The notes below the pieces were generated by a model. That model had not been told where the DNA came from. It ran no database searches and was given only the letters and a program-made list of their open reading frames with translations. A DNA stretch of 64,000 nt from CAMPJU01 sp036675265 (GTDB taxonomy: Bacteria; Pseudomonadota; Gammaproteobacteria; Xanthomonadales; Xanthomonadaceae), in assembly GCA_036675265.1 (NCBI GenBank), contig JAKFFJ010000057.1, positions 12,287-76,286 on the forward strand, written 5' to 3'. The position numbers and the translations under genes were made by a program. Positions 8,348 through 17,067 of the stretch are shown here, in pieces (positions within the stretch are counted from its first letter, which is position 1; each line of letters begins with the position of its first letter).

Positions 8348-10482
8348 TGCCCCGCGCCAACCGACCCGCTCCCGCGCTGGCGCCGGTCGGCGAGACCTCC
8401 ATCGGCGTGCTGCCGGGCGTCGGCCCGAAGGTGCGCGAGAAGCTCGCCGCGCGTGGCCTGTCCACGCTGCAGGACCTGTGGCTGCAGTTGCCACGGCAGT
8501 ACGAGGACCGGACGCGCATCACGCCGATCCGCGCGCTGCAGCCCGGGGTCGCCGCGCAGGTCGAGGGCGTGGTCGAAGCGGTGGACAGGGGCTTCCGTTT
8601 CCGCCCGATGCTGCGGGTCGCGATCGGCGACGCGTCTGGCGGAACGCTGGTGCTGCGCTTCTTCCACTTCCGCGCGGCACAGGTGGCGCAGTTCGCGACG
8701 GGCACGCGGCTGCGCTGCTATGGCACGCCGCGCCCCGGCCAGCGCGGGCTGGAAATCGTGCATCCCAGCTACCGCGTGATGGATGCCGACGAGGACCTGG
8801 GCGAGGTGCTCGATCCCGTGTATCCGGCGGTCGAAGGCATCGGTCCGGCCACGTTGCGGCGGCTGATCGGGCTGGCGCTCGACCGCCTGCCCGACGAGTC
8901 CGCGCTCGAACTGGTTCCCGGCGAGTTGCTGGCGCCACTCGGGCTGCCGACATTGCGCGAGGCCTTGCTGGCGGTCCACCGCCCGCCGCGCGACGTCGAC
9001 GTGGGGGCACTGCTCGCCGGCACGCATCCGGCGCAACGCAGGCTCGCGCTCGAGGAACTGCTCGCGCACCACCTGGGCCTGCGTCGCCAGCGCATCGCCC
9101 TGCAGCGCCACCGCGCCGCGTCGCTGGACGGACCGGGCACGCTGGCCGCCCGCTTGCGCGATGCGTTGCCGTTCGCGCTGACCGGCGCGCAGCAACGCGT
9201 GTTTTCGCAGGTGCGCGCCGACCTGGCGATGCCGCGGCCGATGTTGCGGCTGGTGCAGGGTGATGTCGGCAGCGGCAAGACGGTCGTCGCCGCGCTCGCT
9301 GCGATGCTCGCGGTGGAGCAGGGGCACCAGGCGGCGCTGATGGCCCCCACCGAACTGCTGGCGACGCAGCACCTGGCAAACCTGCGCGATTGGCTGGCAC
9401 CCCTGGGCATCGACGTCACCTGGCTGGCCGGCAAGGTGACGGGCCGCGCGCGCACCGAGGCGTTGAAGCGCGTCGCCGACGGCAGCGCGCAGGTGGTCGT
9501 GGGCACGCACGCCCTGATGCAGGAAGGTGTCGTGTTTTCGGACCTTGCCCTGGCGATCGTCGATGAACAGCACCGCTTCGGCGTGCACCAGCGGCTCGCC
9601 CTCCGCGACAAGGGCCAGGCGGGGGGCATCGTGCCGCACCAGCTGGTCATGACCGCCACCCCGATCCCCCGCACGCTGGCGATGACCGCCTACGCGGACC
9701 TGGACGTCTCGGTGATCGACGAGCTTCCTCCCGGTCGCACGCCGGTGCAGACGGCGGCCCTTGGCGCGGGGCGTCGCCCGGAGCTGATCGAGCGTATCCG
9801 GACGGCGTGCGCGGAAGGCCGGCAGGCCTACTGGGTCTGCACGCTGATCGACGAGCCCGCCGACGCCGCGAAACCGGGATCGCGCGCGGCGCCGATCGAG
9901 GCGCAGGCCGCGCAACGCACGTGGGAAACCCTGTCCGAAGCGCTCCCGGAACTGCGCGTCGGCCTGGTGCACGGGCGCATGAAGGGCCGTGAGAAGGACG
10001 CGACGATGCGCGCGTTCAAGGACGGCGGGCTCGACGTGCTGGTCGCCACTACCGTGATCGAGGTCGGCGTCGATGTCGCGAACGCGTCGCTGATGGTCAT
10101 CGAGAACGCCGAGCGCCTGGGGCTGTCGCAATTGCACCAGCTGCGCGGACGCGTCGGGCGGGGCAGCGAGGCGTCGAGCTGCGTGCTGCTGTACCAGCCG
10201 CCGCTGTCCGCGCTCGCCCGGCAGCGGCTGGAAATCCTGCGCCAGACACACGACGGATTCGTGATCGCCGAGAAGGACCTGGCCCTGCGCGGCCCGGGCG
10301 AATTGCTGGGCACGCGCCAGACCGGCCTGGCCGCGTTCCGGCTCGCCGACCTGGCGCGCGACGCCGACCTGTTGCCACGGGTTCACGCGCTCGCGGACGC
10401 CCTGCTGGCAGGTGCACCCGGCATCACGGATGCCTTGATCGATCGCTGGGTCGGAGGCGCCGCACGTTACGCATCGGCGTGA
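8347..10482 (+). CDS. recG: ATP-dependent DNA helicase RecG
   Basis: 711-residue branch-migration helicase that remodels stalled forks and Holliday junctions. An N-terminal wedge/OB domain (LPGVGPKVREKLAARG onward) is followed by the helicase core. Walker A GDVGSGKT is near residue 305, the DEQH box near 406, TATPIPRTLAM after it, and QLRGRVGRG in the C-terminal lobe. The ATG shares a base with the ridA stop; a TTG one codon earlier is less likely. It is last in the rpoZ operon. Confidence 0.96.
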   Translation: MPRANRPAPALAPVGETSIGVLPGVGPKVREKLAARGLSTLQDLWLQLPRQYEDRTRITPIRALQPGVAAQVEGVVEAVDRGFRFRPMLRVAIGDASGGTLVLRFFHFRAAQVAQFATGTRLRCYGTPRPGQRGLEIVHPSYRVMDADEDLGEVLDPVYPAVEGIGPATLRRLIGLALDRLPDESALELVPGELLAPLGLPTLREALLAVHRPPRDVDVGALLAGTHPAQRRLALEELLAHHLGLRRQRIALQRHRAASLDGPGTLAARLRDALPFALTGAQQRVFSQVRADLAMPRPMLRLVQGDVGSGKTVVAALAAMLAVEQGHQAALMAPTELLATQHLANLRDWLAPLGIDVTWLAGKVTGRARTEALKRVADGSAQVVVGTHALMQEGVVFSDLALAIVDEQHRFGVHQRLALRDKGQAGGIVPHQLVMTATPIPRTLAMTAYADLDVSVIDELPPGRTPVQTAALGAGRRPELIERIRTACAEGRQAYWVCTLIDEPADAAKPGSRAAPIEAQAAQRTWETLSEALPELRVGLVHGRMKGREKDATMRAFKDGGLDVLVATTVIEVGVDVANASLMVIENAERLGLSQLHQLRGRVGRGSEASSCVLLYQPPLSALARQRLEILRQTHDGFVIAEKDLALRGPGELLGTRQTGLAAFRLADLARDADLLPRVHALADALLAGAPGITDALIDRWVGGAARYASA

Positions 10483-10504
10483 CGCCGCCAAGCCTGCGAC
10501 GTGT

Positions 10505-10521
10505 GAAAACCGCGTGTTTTC
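10505..10521 (+). terminator. Short hairpin after recG
   Basis: GAAAAC / GTTTTC with a 5-base loop, 22 bases after the recG stop. The T-run lies inside the stem, so it is only a weak terminator candidate. Confidence 0.25.
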
Positions 10522-10570
10522 CGGCGGCGCGAAGTCAGTGCCGGCTCAGGCGGTCGCACCGATGCTCCGC

Positions 10571-10593
10571 GAAATCCCTCGCACAGGGATTTC
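10571..10593 (+). repeat. 9-bp perfect inverted repeat upstream of the EF-hand gene
   Basis: GAAATCCCT and AGGGATTTC flank a 5-base loop (CGCAC), 23 bases before the ATG. It could be an operator, or a 5' UTR hairpin close to the ribosome-binding region (CACGGAG). Function is unknown. Confidence 0.5.
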
Positions 10594-10615
10594 CACCAGA
10601 CACGGAGTGACCCCC

Positions 10616-11302
10616 ATGAACGCACGCAACCTCAACCTGCTTACCGTCGGACTGTGTGCCGCCCTCGCCGCGCCGCTGGCGTCGGCGCAACTCGTCGACC
10701 GCAACGTCGGCGCGCGCGCGAACGCCGCCGCGCAACTGCCCACCCGCGCCGCGGACCGTGCGGTCGACCGCACGATGGACCGCGCGGTGGACCGGACCCG
10801 CGACCGCGTCGAACGCCTGCGCGATCGCGCCGAACGCCAGGACATCCGCGACACCGAAGTCGAGGCGACCACGAATGCCGCGGCGCATGCCGCCGTGACG
10901 CAACGCGAGGTGTGGGCGGAGCTCGACGTGGATGCCGACGGCCGCATCAGCCTCGCGGAGGCCGATGCCGACGAGATGCTGGGCGACATGTTCGAGGCCG
11001 TCGACACCGATGGCGACGGCTTCGTCAGCGATGCCGAATACCGCGCCCATGCCCACGCCGGCCACGTGGCCGACGCGAGCGCGCAGGGTGCCGCCCAGGC
11101 GGCCGCGCATTCGACCGCCGCGATGCGTGGCGTCTGGTCCGAGCTCGACCGCGACGGCGACGGCCGCATCAGCGCGGTCGAGGCCGAAGTCGACGCGGGC
11201 TTCGACGCGTCGTTCGAGGCCATGGACGTCGATGGCGACGGCTTCGTCAGCGATGCGGAATTCCGCGCCAGGGCGAAGGCGGACCTCGATCCGTCGCGCT
11301 GA
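10616..11302 (+). CDS. Secreted EF-hand calcium-binding protein
   Basis: 228 residues with a clear signal peptide ending near ASAQ25. A strongly charged repeat region follows (residues 44-75, many D-R dipeptides such as DRAVDRT twice). After it come two near-duplicate halves, each with a pair of EF-hand loops: D104-E115, D130-E141, D178-E189 and D204-E215. Each loop keeps the D-x-D-x-D-G and final Glu pattern, so four Ca2+ sites are likely. The halves look like an internal duplication. No enzyme domain is seen; a periplasmic or extracellular calcium buffer or sensor is the inference. The upstream in-frame start at 10514 lacks a signal peptide and is rejected. Confidence 0.85.
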   Translation: MNARNLNLLTVGLCAALAAPLASAQLVDRNVGARANAAAQLPTRAADRAVDRTMDRAVDRTRDRVERLRDRAERQDIRDTEVEATTNAAAHAAVTQREVWAELDVDADGRISLAEADADEMLGDMFEAVDTDGDGFVSDAEYRAHAHAGHVADASAQGAAQAAAHSTAAMRGVWSELDRDGDGRISAVEAEVDAGFDASFEAMDVDGDGFVSDAEFRARAKADLDPSR

Positions 11303-11324
11303 CCGGCAAGCGTCGATGCCGTCC

Positions 11325-11352
11325 GGGGCCGCGCATGCGCGGCCCCGCTTTT
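11325..11352 (+). terminator. Intrinsic terminator after EF-hand gene
   Basis: Perfect 9-bp stem GGGGCCGCG / CGCGGCCCC with CATG loop, followed by GCTTTTCT. It lies between convergent genes; the permease gene stop is immediately downstream. The + strand T-run serves the EF-hand gene. Confidence 0.8.
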
Positions 11353-12654
11353 CTATTCCGGCGCGCGCCGGAACCGGTACACCACGGCGCCGGCCAGCAA
11401 GGCCACCGCCGCCGCCGCCAGGTTGCGCGGGGTGGCGCTGGCCAGCAGGGCCACCGACAGCAGCAGGGCCGCCACCGGGATCGCAGGCCCGCCCGGCAAC
11501 GACAGGCCCCGGCCCGTCCGGCGCAGCACGAGGACCGCGGCCGCGGTGGTGATGTAGGTGCACAGGCGCGCCACCACCGACAGCAGGGCCAGCTGCACGA
11601 ACGAACCCGACCAGGCGAGCACGAGCGACACCAGCGCCAGCACCGCGATCGCCGCGCCCGGTGTCTGGTAGCGGGGATGCACCGCTGCCAGCGCGCGCGG
11701 ACCGTAGCCGTCGGCTGCCATCGCATGCAGGTAGCGCGGGCCCAGCAGCAACGTGTTGTTGGCCGTGCCGATGATGGAGACCGCGGCGCCGATGGTCAGG
11801 ATCCAGGCCAGCGACGTGCCGCCGAAGCGCGCCGCTGCGTCGGCGAGCGGCGTTGCCGACGTCGCCAGCCCCGGCAGCGTCGCCAGCGCGACCCACTGCA
11901 CCGAGACGTAGACCACGGTCACGATCGCGATCATCGACACGAGGGCGAAGGGCACGTCGCGTTTCGGATTCCGGTATTCGCCCGCGGCGGCGGGCATGTT
12001 CTCGAAGCCCGCGTAGGCGAAGAGCAGCAGCAGGGCCGCGCGCCCGAGGTCGCCGGCGGGCAACGCGGCGAGCGACGGACCGGCGGGTAGCGCGCCCGCG
12101 GCCAGCGCACCGAGGCCGACGAACAGGACCAGTGGCAGCAGCTTCGCGACGGCCAGCACCGCGGCCGTCCGCGCGGCGCCGCGCACGCCCCGGACATTGA
12201 GCCAGGCCAGCGCGCCGATCGCCGTCGTGGCGATCGCCACGCGCACGGCGCCGCCGCCGGCCGCCGGCCAGAAATGACTCACGGCCGCGGCCAGGCCGTT
12301 GGCCAGTGCCGCCGCGGTCGCCACGCGCGTGAGCAGCAGCATCCAGCCCACCTCGAAGCCGACGAACGGGCCGAATGCCTCGCGTGCATACAGGTAGCCG
12401 CCCCCGGGCTGGTCGAAGTGGCTCGCGGCCTGTGCGTAGCACAGGACCAGCAGCGTGGCGGCGGCGCCGGCGACCAGCACGGCCCAGACGCTGGCGGGGC
12501 CGAGCAGCGCCGCGGCCGCGGCCGGCAACAGGTAGATGCCGCTGCCGACGACGTCGTTGATCGACAGGCCGACCAGCTGCCAGCGACCGACCTCGCGCGC
12601 CAGGGCCCGGGGCGGCGCAGGCGGGGCGCCGACCGGCTTCGATGGTCCTTGCAT
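11353..12654 (-). CDS. APC-superfamily amino-acid permease
   Basis: 433-residue inner-membrane transporter with about 12 predicted transmembrane helices. The N-terminal helix carries the unwound substrate motif region GLSINDVVGSGIYLLPA, as in APC permeases, followed by the DQPGGGYLYAREAFG segment. It closely resembles the APC branch with a short cytosolic N-terminus and no extra domains. The substrate cannot be read from the sequence. It is divergent from the HAD gene (62 bases between) and convergent with the EF-hand gene. Confidence 0.88.
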   Translation of the reverse strand: MQGPSKPVGAPPAPPRALAREVGRWQLVGLSINDVVGSGIYLLPAAAAALLGPASVWAVLVAGAAATLLVLCYAQAASHFDQPGGGYLYAREAFGPFVGFEVGWMLLLTRVATAAALANGLAAAVSHFWPAAGGGAVRVAIATTAIGALAWLNVRGVRGAARTAAVLAVAKLLPLVLFVGLGALAAGALPAGPSLAALPAGDLGRAALLLLFAYAGFENMPAAAGEYRNPKRDVPFALVSMIAIVTVVYVSVQWVALATLPGLATSATPLADAAARFGGTSLAWILTIGAAVSIIGTANNTLLLGPRYLHAMAADGYGPRALAAVHPRYQTPGAAIAVLALVSLVLAWSGSFVQLALLSVVARLCTYITTAAAVLVLRRTGRGLSLPGGPAIPVAALLLSVALLASATPRNLAAAAVALLAGAVVYRFRRAPE

Positions 12655-12716
12655 CGCGGTCCTTCCCCCGGACGTGGCCGCAGTGGCCGCAACCTAGCAC
12701 GTGTTCCAATGGGCCC

Positions 12717-13436
12717 ATGGGCACGGGCATCGCACTGGTGGGGTTCGACGGCGACGACACGCTGTGGCGCAGCCAGGATTTCTACGACGAAGCGCAAGCC
12801 ACCTTCGAGTCGATCCTCGGCGGCTACATCGACCTGGGCGACGCACGGGTGACCGAACGGTTGTATGCGGTCGAGAAGGGCAACATCGCCCTGTTCGGCT
12901 ACGGCGTGAAGGGCATGGTGCTGTCGATGATCGAGGCCGCGGTGGAGCTCACCGGCGAGCGGATCGCCGCCGCGGACCTGCACCGGATCGTGCAACTGGG
13001 CAAGGCGCTGCTGCGCCACCCGGTCGAGCTGCTGCCCGGCATCCGCGATGCCGTCGAGGCCATCGCCGCCAGGCACGAGGTCGTGCTGGTGACCAAGGGC
13101 GACCTGTTCCACCAGGAAGCGAAGGTGCGCGAGTCGGGGCTGGCCGACCTGTTCCGGCGCATCGAGATCGTGAGCGAGAAGGACCCGGCCACCTACCTGC
13201 GGCTGCTGCAGGAATTCGACCTGCCGCCGTCGCGGTTCGCGATGATCGGCAATTCGCTGCGCTCGGACATCGCGCCGGTCCTGGCGATCGGCGGCTGGGG
13301 CGTGCACATGCCCTACCACGCCACCTGGGTGCACGAGACCGAAGCCGAAATCGCGCCGGATGCGGCGCGTCTGCGGACCGTGGCCAATGCGGGGGAATTG
13401 CCCGGCGCCCTGGAAGGAATCGTCGCGGCCGGCTAG
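12717..13436 (+). CDS. HAD-family hydrolase (YjjG-like phosphatase)
   Basis: 239 residues beginning MGTGIALVGFDGDDTLW. Motif I D-G-D-D-T is the HAD nucleophile motif, motif II is in VLVTKGD (Thr), a conserved Lys lies in EIVSEKD, and motif III is MIGNSLRSDI. Size and motifs match phosphoglycolate/pyrimidine-nucleotidase-like HAD enzymes; substrate unknown. The upstream in-frame start (12642) lies over the divergent permease promoter and adds unrelated residues, so the ATG before the HAD core is used. Confidence 0.86.
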   Translation: MGTGIALVGFDGDDTLWRSQDFYDEAQATFESILGGYIDLGDARVTERLYAVEKGNIALFGYGVKGMVLSMIEAAVELTGERIAAADLHRIVQLGKALLRHPVELLPGIRDAVEAIAARHEVVLVTKGDLFHQEAKVRESGLADLFRRIEIVSEKDPATYLRLLQEFDLPPSRFAMIGNSLRSDIAPVLAIGGWGVHMPYHATWVHETEAEIAPDAARLRTVANAGELPGALEGIVAAG

Positions 13437-13454
13437 CGGGAGCGACCGGCGGGC

Positions 13455-13670
13455 TCAGCCGCGGTGTTCGACGTCCTGCACGGCCGGCGCGACCTGCAGG
13501 CTGCGCTCCATCTCCGAACCCAGCTCGTTCGCGAACCAGCTCACGCCCAGGACGTACAGCCCCAGGAACGTCGCGGCGACGGCCCCGAGGATCGCGCGGC
13601 GGCGATGCTTCGGCTGGTGCGACCGGTCGAGCCGGGCGGGGTTGCGGACGTGGGCGGTAGTGGCGTTCAT
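13455..13670 (-). CDS. Small single-pass membrane protein, unknown
   Basis: 71 residues with a basic N-terminus (KHRRR near residue 21), one hydrophobic helix at about residues 26-46 (ILGAVAATFLGLYVLGVSW) and an acidic tail. The arrangement implies an inner-membrane protein with a cytoplasmic N-terminus. No family is recognised. It is convergent with the HAD gene, 18 bases apart. Coding status rests on the clean membrane topology and the lack of a competing gene. Confidence 0.6.
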   Translation of the reverse strand: MNATTAHVRNPARLDRSHQPKHRRRAILGAVAATFLGLYVLGVSWFANELGSEMERSLQVAPAVQDVEHRG

Positions 13671-13741
13671 GGACGGCTTCTTGGTGGGTCGGGATGGCCG
13701 GGGTTGGCGTCGGAAACGACGTTACGCAAGGCGCCGTCACG

Positions 13742-13771
13742 GGCGCGTCTAAATCCCGTGGGTGACGCGCC
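13742..13771. repeat. 8-bp inverted repeat in the 210-base gap before the secreted-protein gene
   Basis: GGCGCGTC (13742-13749) pairs with GACGCGCC (13764-13771) across a 14-base loop containing the only AT-rich bases nearby. The gap 13671-13880 otherwise shows a short TTCAGCG direct repeat near 13797 and no gene. Confidence 0.35.
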
Positions 13772-13880
13772 TGCCATCGGCCGTGGTTCCCTCGCGTTCA
13801 GCGTTCAGCGTTCGCGGTCCTGCGGGCGGGACGGCATCCGGTTTACCCTTCGCTCTCCAGGACGCACGGGGGCGGCGGCA

Positions 13881-14378
13881 ATGTCGGCGACACGACGTTT
13901 CGCGGGGATGCTCGCGCTGGCCGTGGCGTTGTCCGCGGCGGCGGCCGGGCTGCGTGCGCAGGACTTCGCCTTCGGATGGGACCCGCGCACGGGCGATCCG
14001 ACGATGGATGCGCGGCTGGCCGACATCAACCAGTACGGCGACCGCTACCGCGCGGCCTTCGTCGACGAGCTGGTCCGCTACCACGCGGCCCCGCGGACGC
14101 TGGTCGACGCGCTGCTCGCCGACGAACGCTGGGCGCCGGGCGACATCTACTACGCCTGCGCGCTGGCCCGCGCCGTCGGGCGTCCGTGCCGCCACGTGCT
14201 CGACCTGTGGCGCGCGGCCAACTCCACGGGTTGGGGCGCGGTGGCCACCCGGCTCGGGGTGGAAGCCGATTCGCCCGAATTCCACCGGATCGCCGAGGGC
14301 ATCGCGGCCAGCTACACCCGGTGGGGCAGGCCATTGCCGGGACCTGTCGCGCCGCCGGAAACGGAAGCCGCGCAGTGA
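13881..14378 (+). CDS. Secreted protein of unknown function
   Basis: 165 residues with a signal peptide (RRFAGMLALAVALSAAAAGLRAQ, cleavage near residue 26). The mature part is helical and contains DINQYGDRYRAAFVDELVRYH and DIYYACALARAVGRPC. Two cysteines near residues 94 and 103 could form a disulfide. No catalytic motif or named family is recognised. A GGGGGCGGCGG run lies just before the ATG. Homologues of this kind are known to me only as conserved hypothetical proteins of xanthomonads. A GNAT gene follows 24 bases later. Confidence 0.75.
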   Translation: MSATRRFAGMLALAVALSAAAAGLRAQDFAFGWDPRTGDPTMDARLADINQYGDRYRAAFVDELVRYHAAPRTLVDALLADERWAPGDIYYACALARAVGRPCRHVLDLWRAANSTGWGAVATRLGVEADSPEFHRIAEGIAASYTRWGRPLPGPVAPPETEAAQ

Positions 14379-14402
14379 TCGTGCACTTGCCCGACCAGAC
14401 GC

Positions 14403-14921
14403 ATGGCTGAGGAGACGCCGCCAGCCAGTCCGGTGGTGGGCGCGCGGATCGCGGATTTCGAGCCGCGGTGGCGCGGCGACTTCGAGCGCCTCAACGTGGA
14501 ATGGCTCGAGCGCTGGTTCACGGTGGAGCCCGTCGACCGGGAGGTGCTCGCCAATCCCGAAGTGCACATCCTGGCCCACGGCGGCCAGGTGCTGTTCGCG
14601 GTGGATGCGGCCGGTCGCGCGCTCGGCACCGTGGCGCTCAGGCACGAAGGCGGCGGCGTCTACGAGCTGACGAAGATGGCCGTGGCCCCGGATGCCCGCG
14701 GACAGGGCCTGGGGCGCGCGTTGATGGTGTCGGCGCTGGCGCGTTTCCACGCCCTTGGCGGGCGCGAGCTGTTCCTGGAATCGAGCAGCAAGCTGGGCAC
14801 GGCGATCGCCCTGTACGAGAGCGTCGGGTTCGAGCATCGGCCGGCGCCGCGGCCGGGGTCGCATTACGCGCGTGCAGACGTCTACATGGTCTGGAACCCG
14901 TCGCCGGGCACCCCGCGCTAG
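14403..14921 (+). CDS. GNAT family N-acetyltransferase
   Basis: 172 residues. The acetyl-CoA site is visible in ELTKMAVAPDARGQGLGRALM (motif A, Q/RxxGxG/A), followed by ELFLESSSKLGTAIALYESVGF, typical of the C-terminal GNAT half. It acts in the cytoplasm on an unknown amine. It may be cotranscribed with the preceding secreted protein gene (24-base gap); dusA starts 60 bases downstream behind its own -10-like box. Confidence 0.88.
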   Translation: MAEETPPASPVVGARIADFEPRWRGDFERLNVEWLERWFTVEPVDREVLANPEVHILAHGGQVLFAVDAAGRALGTVALRHEGGGVYELTKMAVAPDARGQGLGRALMVSALARFHALGGRELFLESSSKLGTAIALYESVGFEHRPAPRPGSHYARADVYMVWNPSPGTPR

Positions 14922-14981
14922 CCATTGCGCCCGTCCGGCGATGGGATAATCGGCGATCGACCCGGGAGCGAGGCAGGACGA

Positions 14982-16013
14982 GTGCCAGGCAGGACCGCAA
15001 GCCCCGTGGCGCCCGATGCGATCCGCCTCTCGGTGGCACCGATGATGGACTGGACGGACACCCATTGCCGGGTGTTCCACCGCCTGCTGGCGCCGCACGC
15101 GCGGCTCTATACCGAGATGGTGCACGCGAATGCCGTGATCCACGGCGATCGCCGTCGCCTGCTCGCGCTCGACCCGACCGAGCATCCCGTGGCGCTGCAG
15201 TTGGGTGGCAGCGACCCGGCGTTGCTTGCGGCGGCCGCCCGCATCGGTGCGAACCACGGCTTCGACGAGGTCAACCTCAACTGCGGCTGCCCATCGGACC
15301 GCGTGCAGGCCGGGCGCTTTGGTGCCTGCCTGATGCGCGAGCCGGCGCTGGTCGCGGACGCGGTCGCGGCGATGATCGACGCGTGCGCGGACACGGGGCG
15401 GGAGGTGCCGGTCACGGTGAAGTGCCGGCTGGGCGTCGACGACGAGCACGACTACGACCGGTTCCGTGCGTTCGTCGACGCGATCGCAGCCGCCGGGTGC
15501 AGGACCTTCGTGGTGCATGCACGCAACGCCTGGCTCAAGGGCCTGAGCCCGAAGGAGAACAGGGACGTCCCGCCGCTGCGCTACGAGTGGGCGTACCGCC
15601 TCAAGCGCGAGCGGCCCGGACTGCAGGTCGTCGTCAACGGCGGCATCACCACGCAGGCCGAGGCCACCGGGCACCTGGCCCACGCGGATGGCGCGATGCT
15701 CGGCCGTGCCGCGTACCACGACCCGTACCTGCTGCACCGGCTCGATGCCGCCTGGTGGAACGGGCCGCTGCTGTCGCGCGCCACGCTGCTGGGTCGCCTG
15801 CGTCCCCATGTCGAGGCGCAGCTCGGCCGGGGCGTGCAGCTCAAGCACATCGTGCGCCACGTCCTGGGCCTGTTCGCGGGCGAGCGCGGCGGACGCGCAT
15901 TCCGCCAGGTATTGAGCGAGGGCGCACATCGTCCCGGCGCGGACTGGTCGCTGGTCGAGCAGGCGCTGGCACGCACGACGGGCGCCGACGAACAGGCACC
16001 GGGCGCCGCATGA
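14982..16013 (+). CDS. dusA: tRNA-dihydrouridine(20/20a) synthase DusA
   Basis: 343-residue FMN enzyme that reduces uridine 20/20a in the tRNA D-loop. DusA hallmarks are LSVAPMMDWTD at the FMN-binding start, HANAVIHGD, NLNCGCPSDRVQ with the catalytic Cys, HARNAWLKGLSPKENR and VVNGGI. The start chosen is GTG 14982, preceded by GGAGCGAGGCAGG, with a GATAAT box further upstream; a TTG 57 bases earlier is also in frame but lies across that box. The stop overlaps the next gene (ATGA). Confidence 0.93.
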   Translation: MPGRTASPVAPDAIRLSVAPMMDWTDTHCRVFHRLLAPHARLYTEMVHANAVIHGDRRRLLALDPTEHPVALQLGGSDPALLAAAARIGANHGFDEVNLNCGCPSDRVQAGRFGACLMREPALVADAVAAMIDACADTGREVPVTVKCRLGVDDEHDYDRFRAFVDAIAAAGCRTFVVHARNAWLKGLSPKENRDVPPLRYEWAYRLKRERPGLQVVVNGGITTQAEATGHLAHADGAMLGRAAYHDPYLLHRLDAAWWNGPLLSRATLLGRLRPHVEAQLGRGVQLKHIVRHVLGLFAGERGGRAFRQVLSEGAHRPGADWSLVEQALARTTGADEQAPGAA

Positions 16014-16921
16014 TCACCCGCGATGCAGGGGCGTTCCTCGCGACGGCGCGCTCGCTGGCGGCCGACTTCGGCCCCGCCACCGCGCGTGCCGTGTTCCTGG
16101 TCGCGCCCGACGGGTTCCGGCTCGCGGAAGAGTCGGCGCGCGACAACCTTTACATGGCCGGGTCGCAGGCGTTCGATGCCGCGGCGGCCTTGCGCGAGCA
16201 CCGCGACCTGCACCGCGCGCTGTCGGATGCGCTGCCGGCGATCTGTTTCCCCGGCGACCCCGGTGCGCCGGACGGGCTGTTCCCGAACAACGTGTACGCG
16301 ACCGTCGCCGGCCGTTACCTGGTGGGCCGCATGCGCCATCCCGTGCGCCAGCGCGAAGCGGAGCGCGCCGACATCCGCGCCTTCTTCGGCGACGTGCTGG
16401 GGTACGCCGAGGTGGACCTGTCGACGCAACCACACCCGTGCGAGCTCACCGGCGCCATGGTCGTCGACCGCGTGCGCGGCCTGGGGTTCTGCGGCCTGTC
16501 CGAGCGCTGCGATGCGGCCGGCGCCCGCCTGGTGCACGAGGCGATGGGACTGCGCGCGACGCTGGTGTTCGACCTGGCGCCAGGCGAGTACCACGCGAAC
16601 GTGGTGCTGGCGGTGCTGGCCGGTCGCGCGGTGCTGGCCTGCCCGGACGGGTTCGTGGATCCGGCCGTCGTCGAGGCGATCTCGGACCTGTATGCCCCGC
16701 ACGCCATCCACCTGGACGCCACGGAAAAGGCAGCGTTCGCGGGCAATGCCATCGCCCTGGCCGGGAACCAGGCCTGGATGAGCCGCGGTGCCGCCGAGTC
16801 CCTGCGAACCGCCACCCGGGCCGCCCTCGAACGGGCGGGGTTCACCCTGCACAGCGTAGGGTTGGACGCGATCGAAGCCGCAGGAGGCTCGCTCCGGTGC
16901 TGCATCGGAGAGGTCTTCTGA
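16010..16921 (+). CDS. ctlX: CtlX-like citrulline utilisation hydrolase / amidinotransferase family protein
   Basis: 303 residues of the arginine-deiminase/dimethylarginine-hydrolase fold. Features include FLVAPDGF near the start, PDGLFPNNVYAT, MRHPVRQREAERADI, a His in GEYHANVVLAVL (catalytic general base region) and a C-terminal GGSLRCCIGE with the nucleophilic Cys. This layout matches CtlX-type proteins; some annotate it as arginine deiminase-related. The substrate (citrulline or methylarginines) is inferred. It overlaps dusA by 4 bases. An arginase gene lies 7 kb away, so arginine-derived compounds may be handled by both. Confidence 0.8.
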   Translation: MITRDAGAFLATARSLAADFGPATARAVFLVAPDGFRLAEESARDNLYMAGSQAFDAAAALREHRDLHRALSDALPAICFPGDPGAPDGLFPNNVYATVAGRYLVGRMRHPVRQREAERADIRAFFGDVLGYAEVDLSTQPHPCELTGAMVVDRVRGLGFCGLSERCDAAGARLVHEAMGLRATLVFDLAPGEYHANVVLAVLAGRAVLACPDGFVDPAVVEAISDLYAPHAIHLDATEKAAFAGNAIALAGNQAWMSRGAAESLRTATRAALERAGFTLHSVGLDAIEAAGGSLRCCIGEVF

Positions 16922-17067
16922 CCGGCCACTTCAGACCCGATTCACCGCCTCGTCACGAGAATGCCCCGCACGCAGGCCGCCCTGCGCTATGGTGCCGCGG
17001 GCCCGCCAGGACGCGACCTGCCCTCCACCGCCAGCCGACGCGACCCCCCACCCGAGCCCGCCGACCC

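Noticed and set aside
13797..13817. Short TTCAGCG tandem repeat
   Set aside because: Only two full copies plus a degenerate third; consistent with chance or minor slippage.
16010..16921. True arginine deiminase (ArcA)
   Set aside because: At 303 residues it is about 100 residues shorter than ArcA and lacks the arc operon; motifs fit the CtlX/DDAH-like group better.
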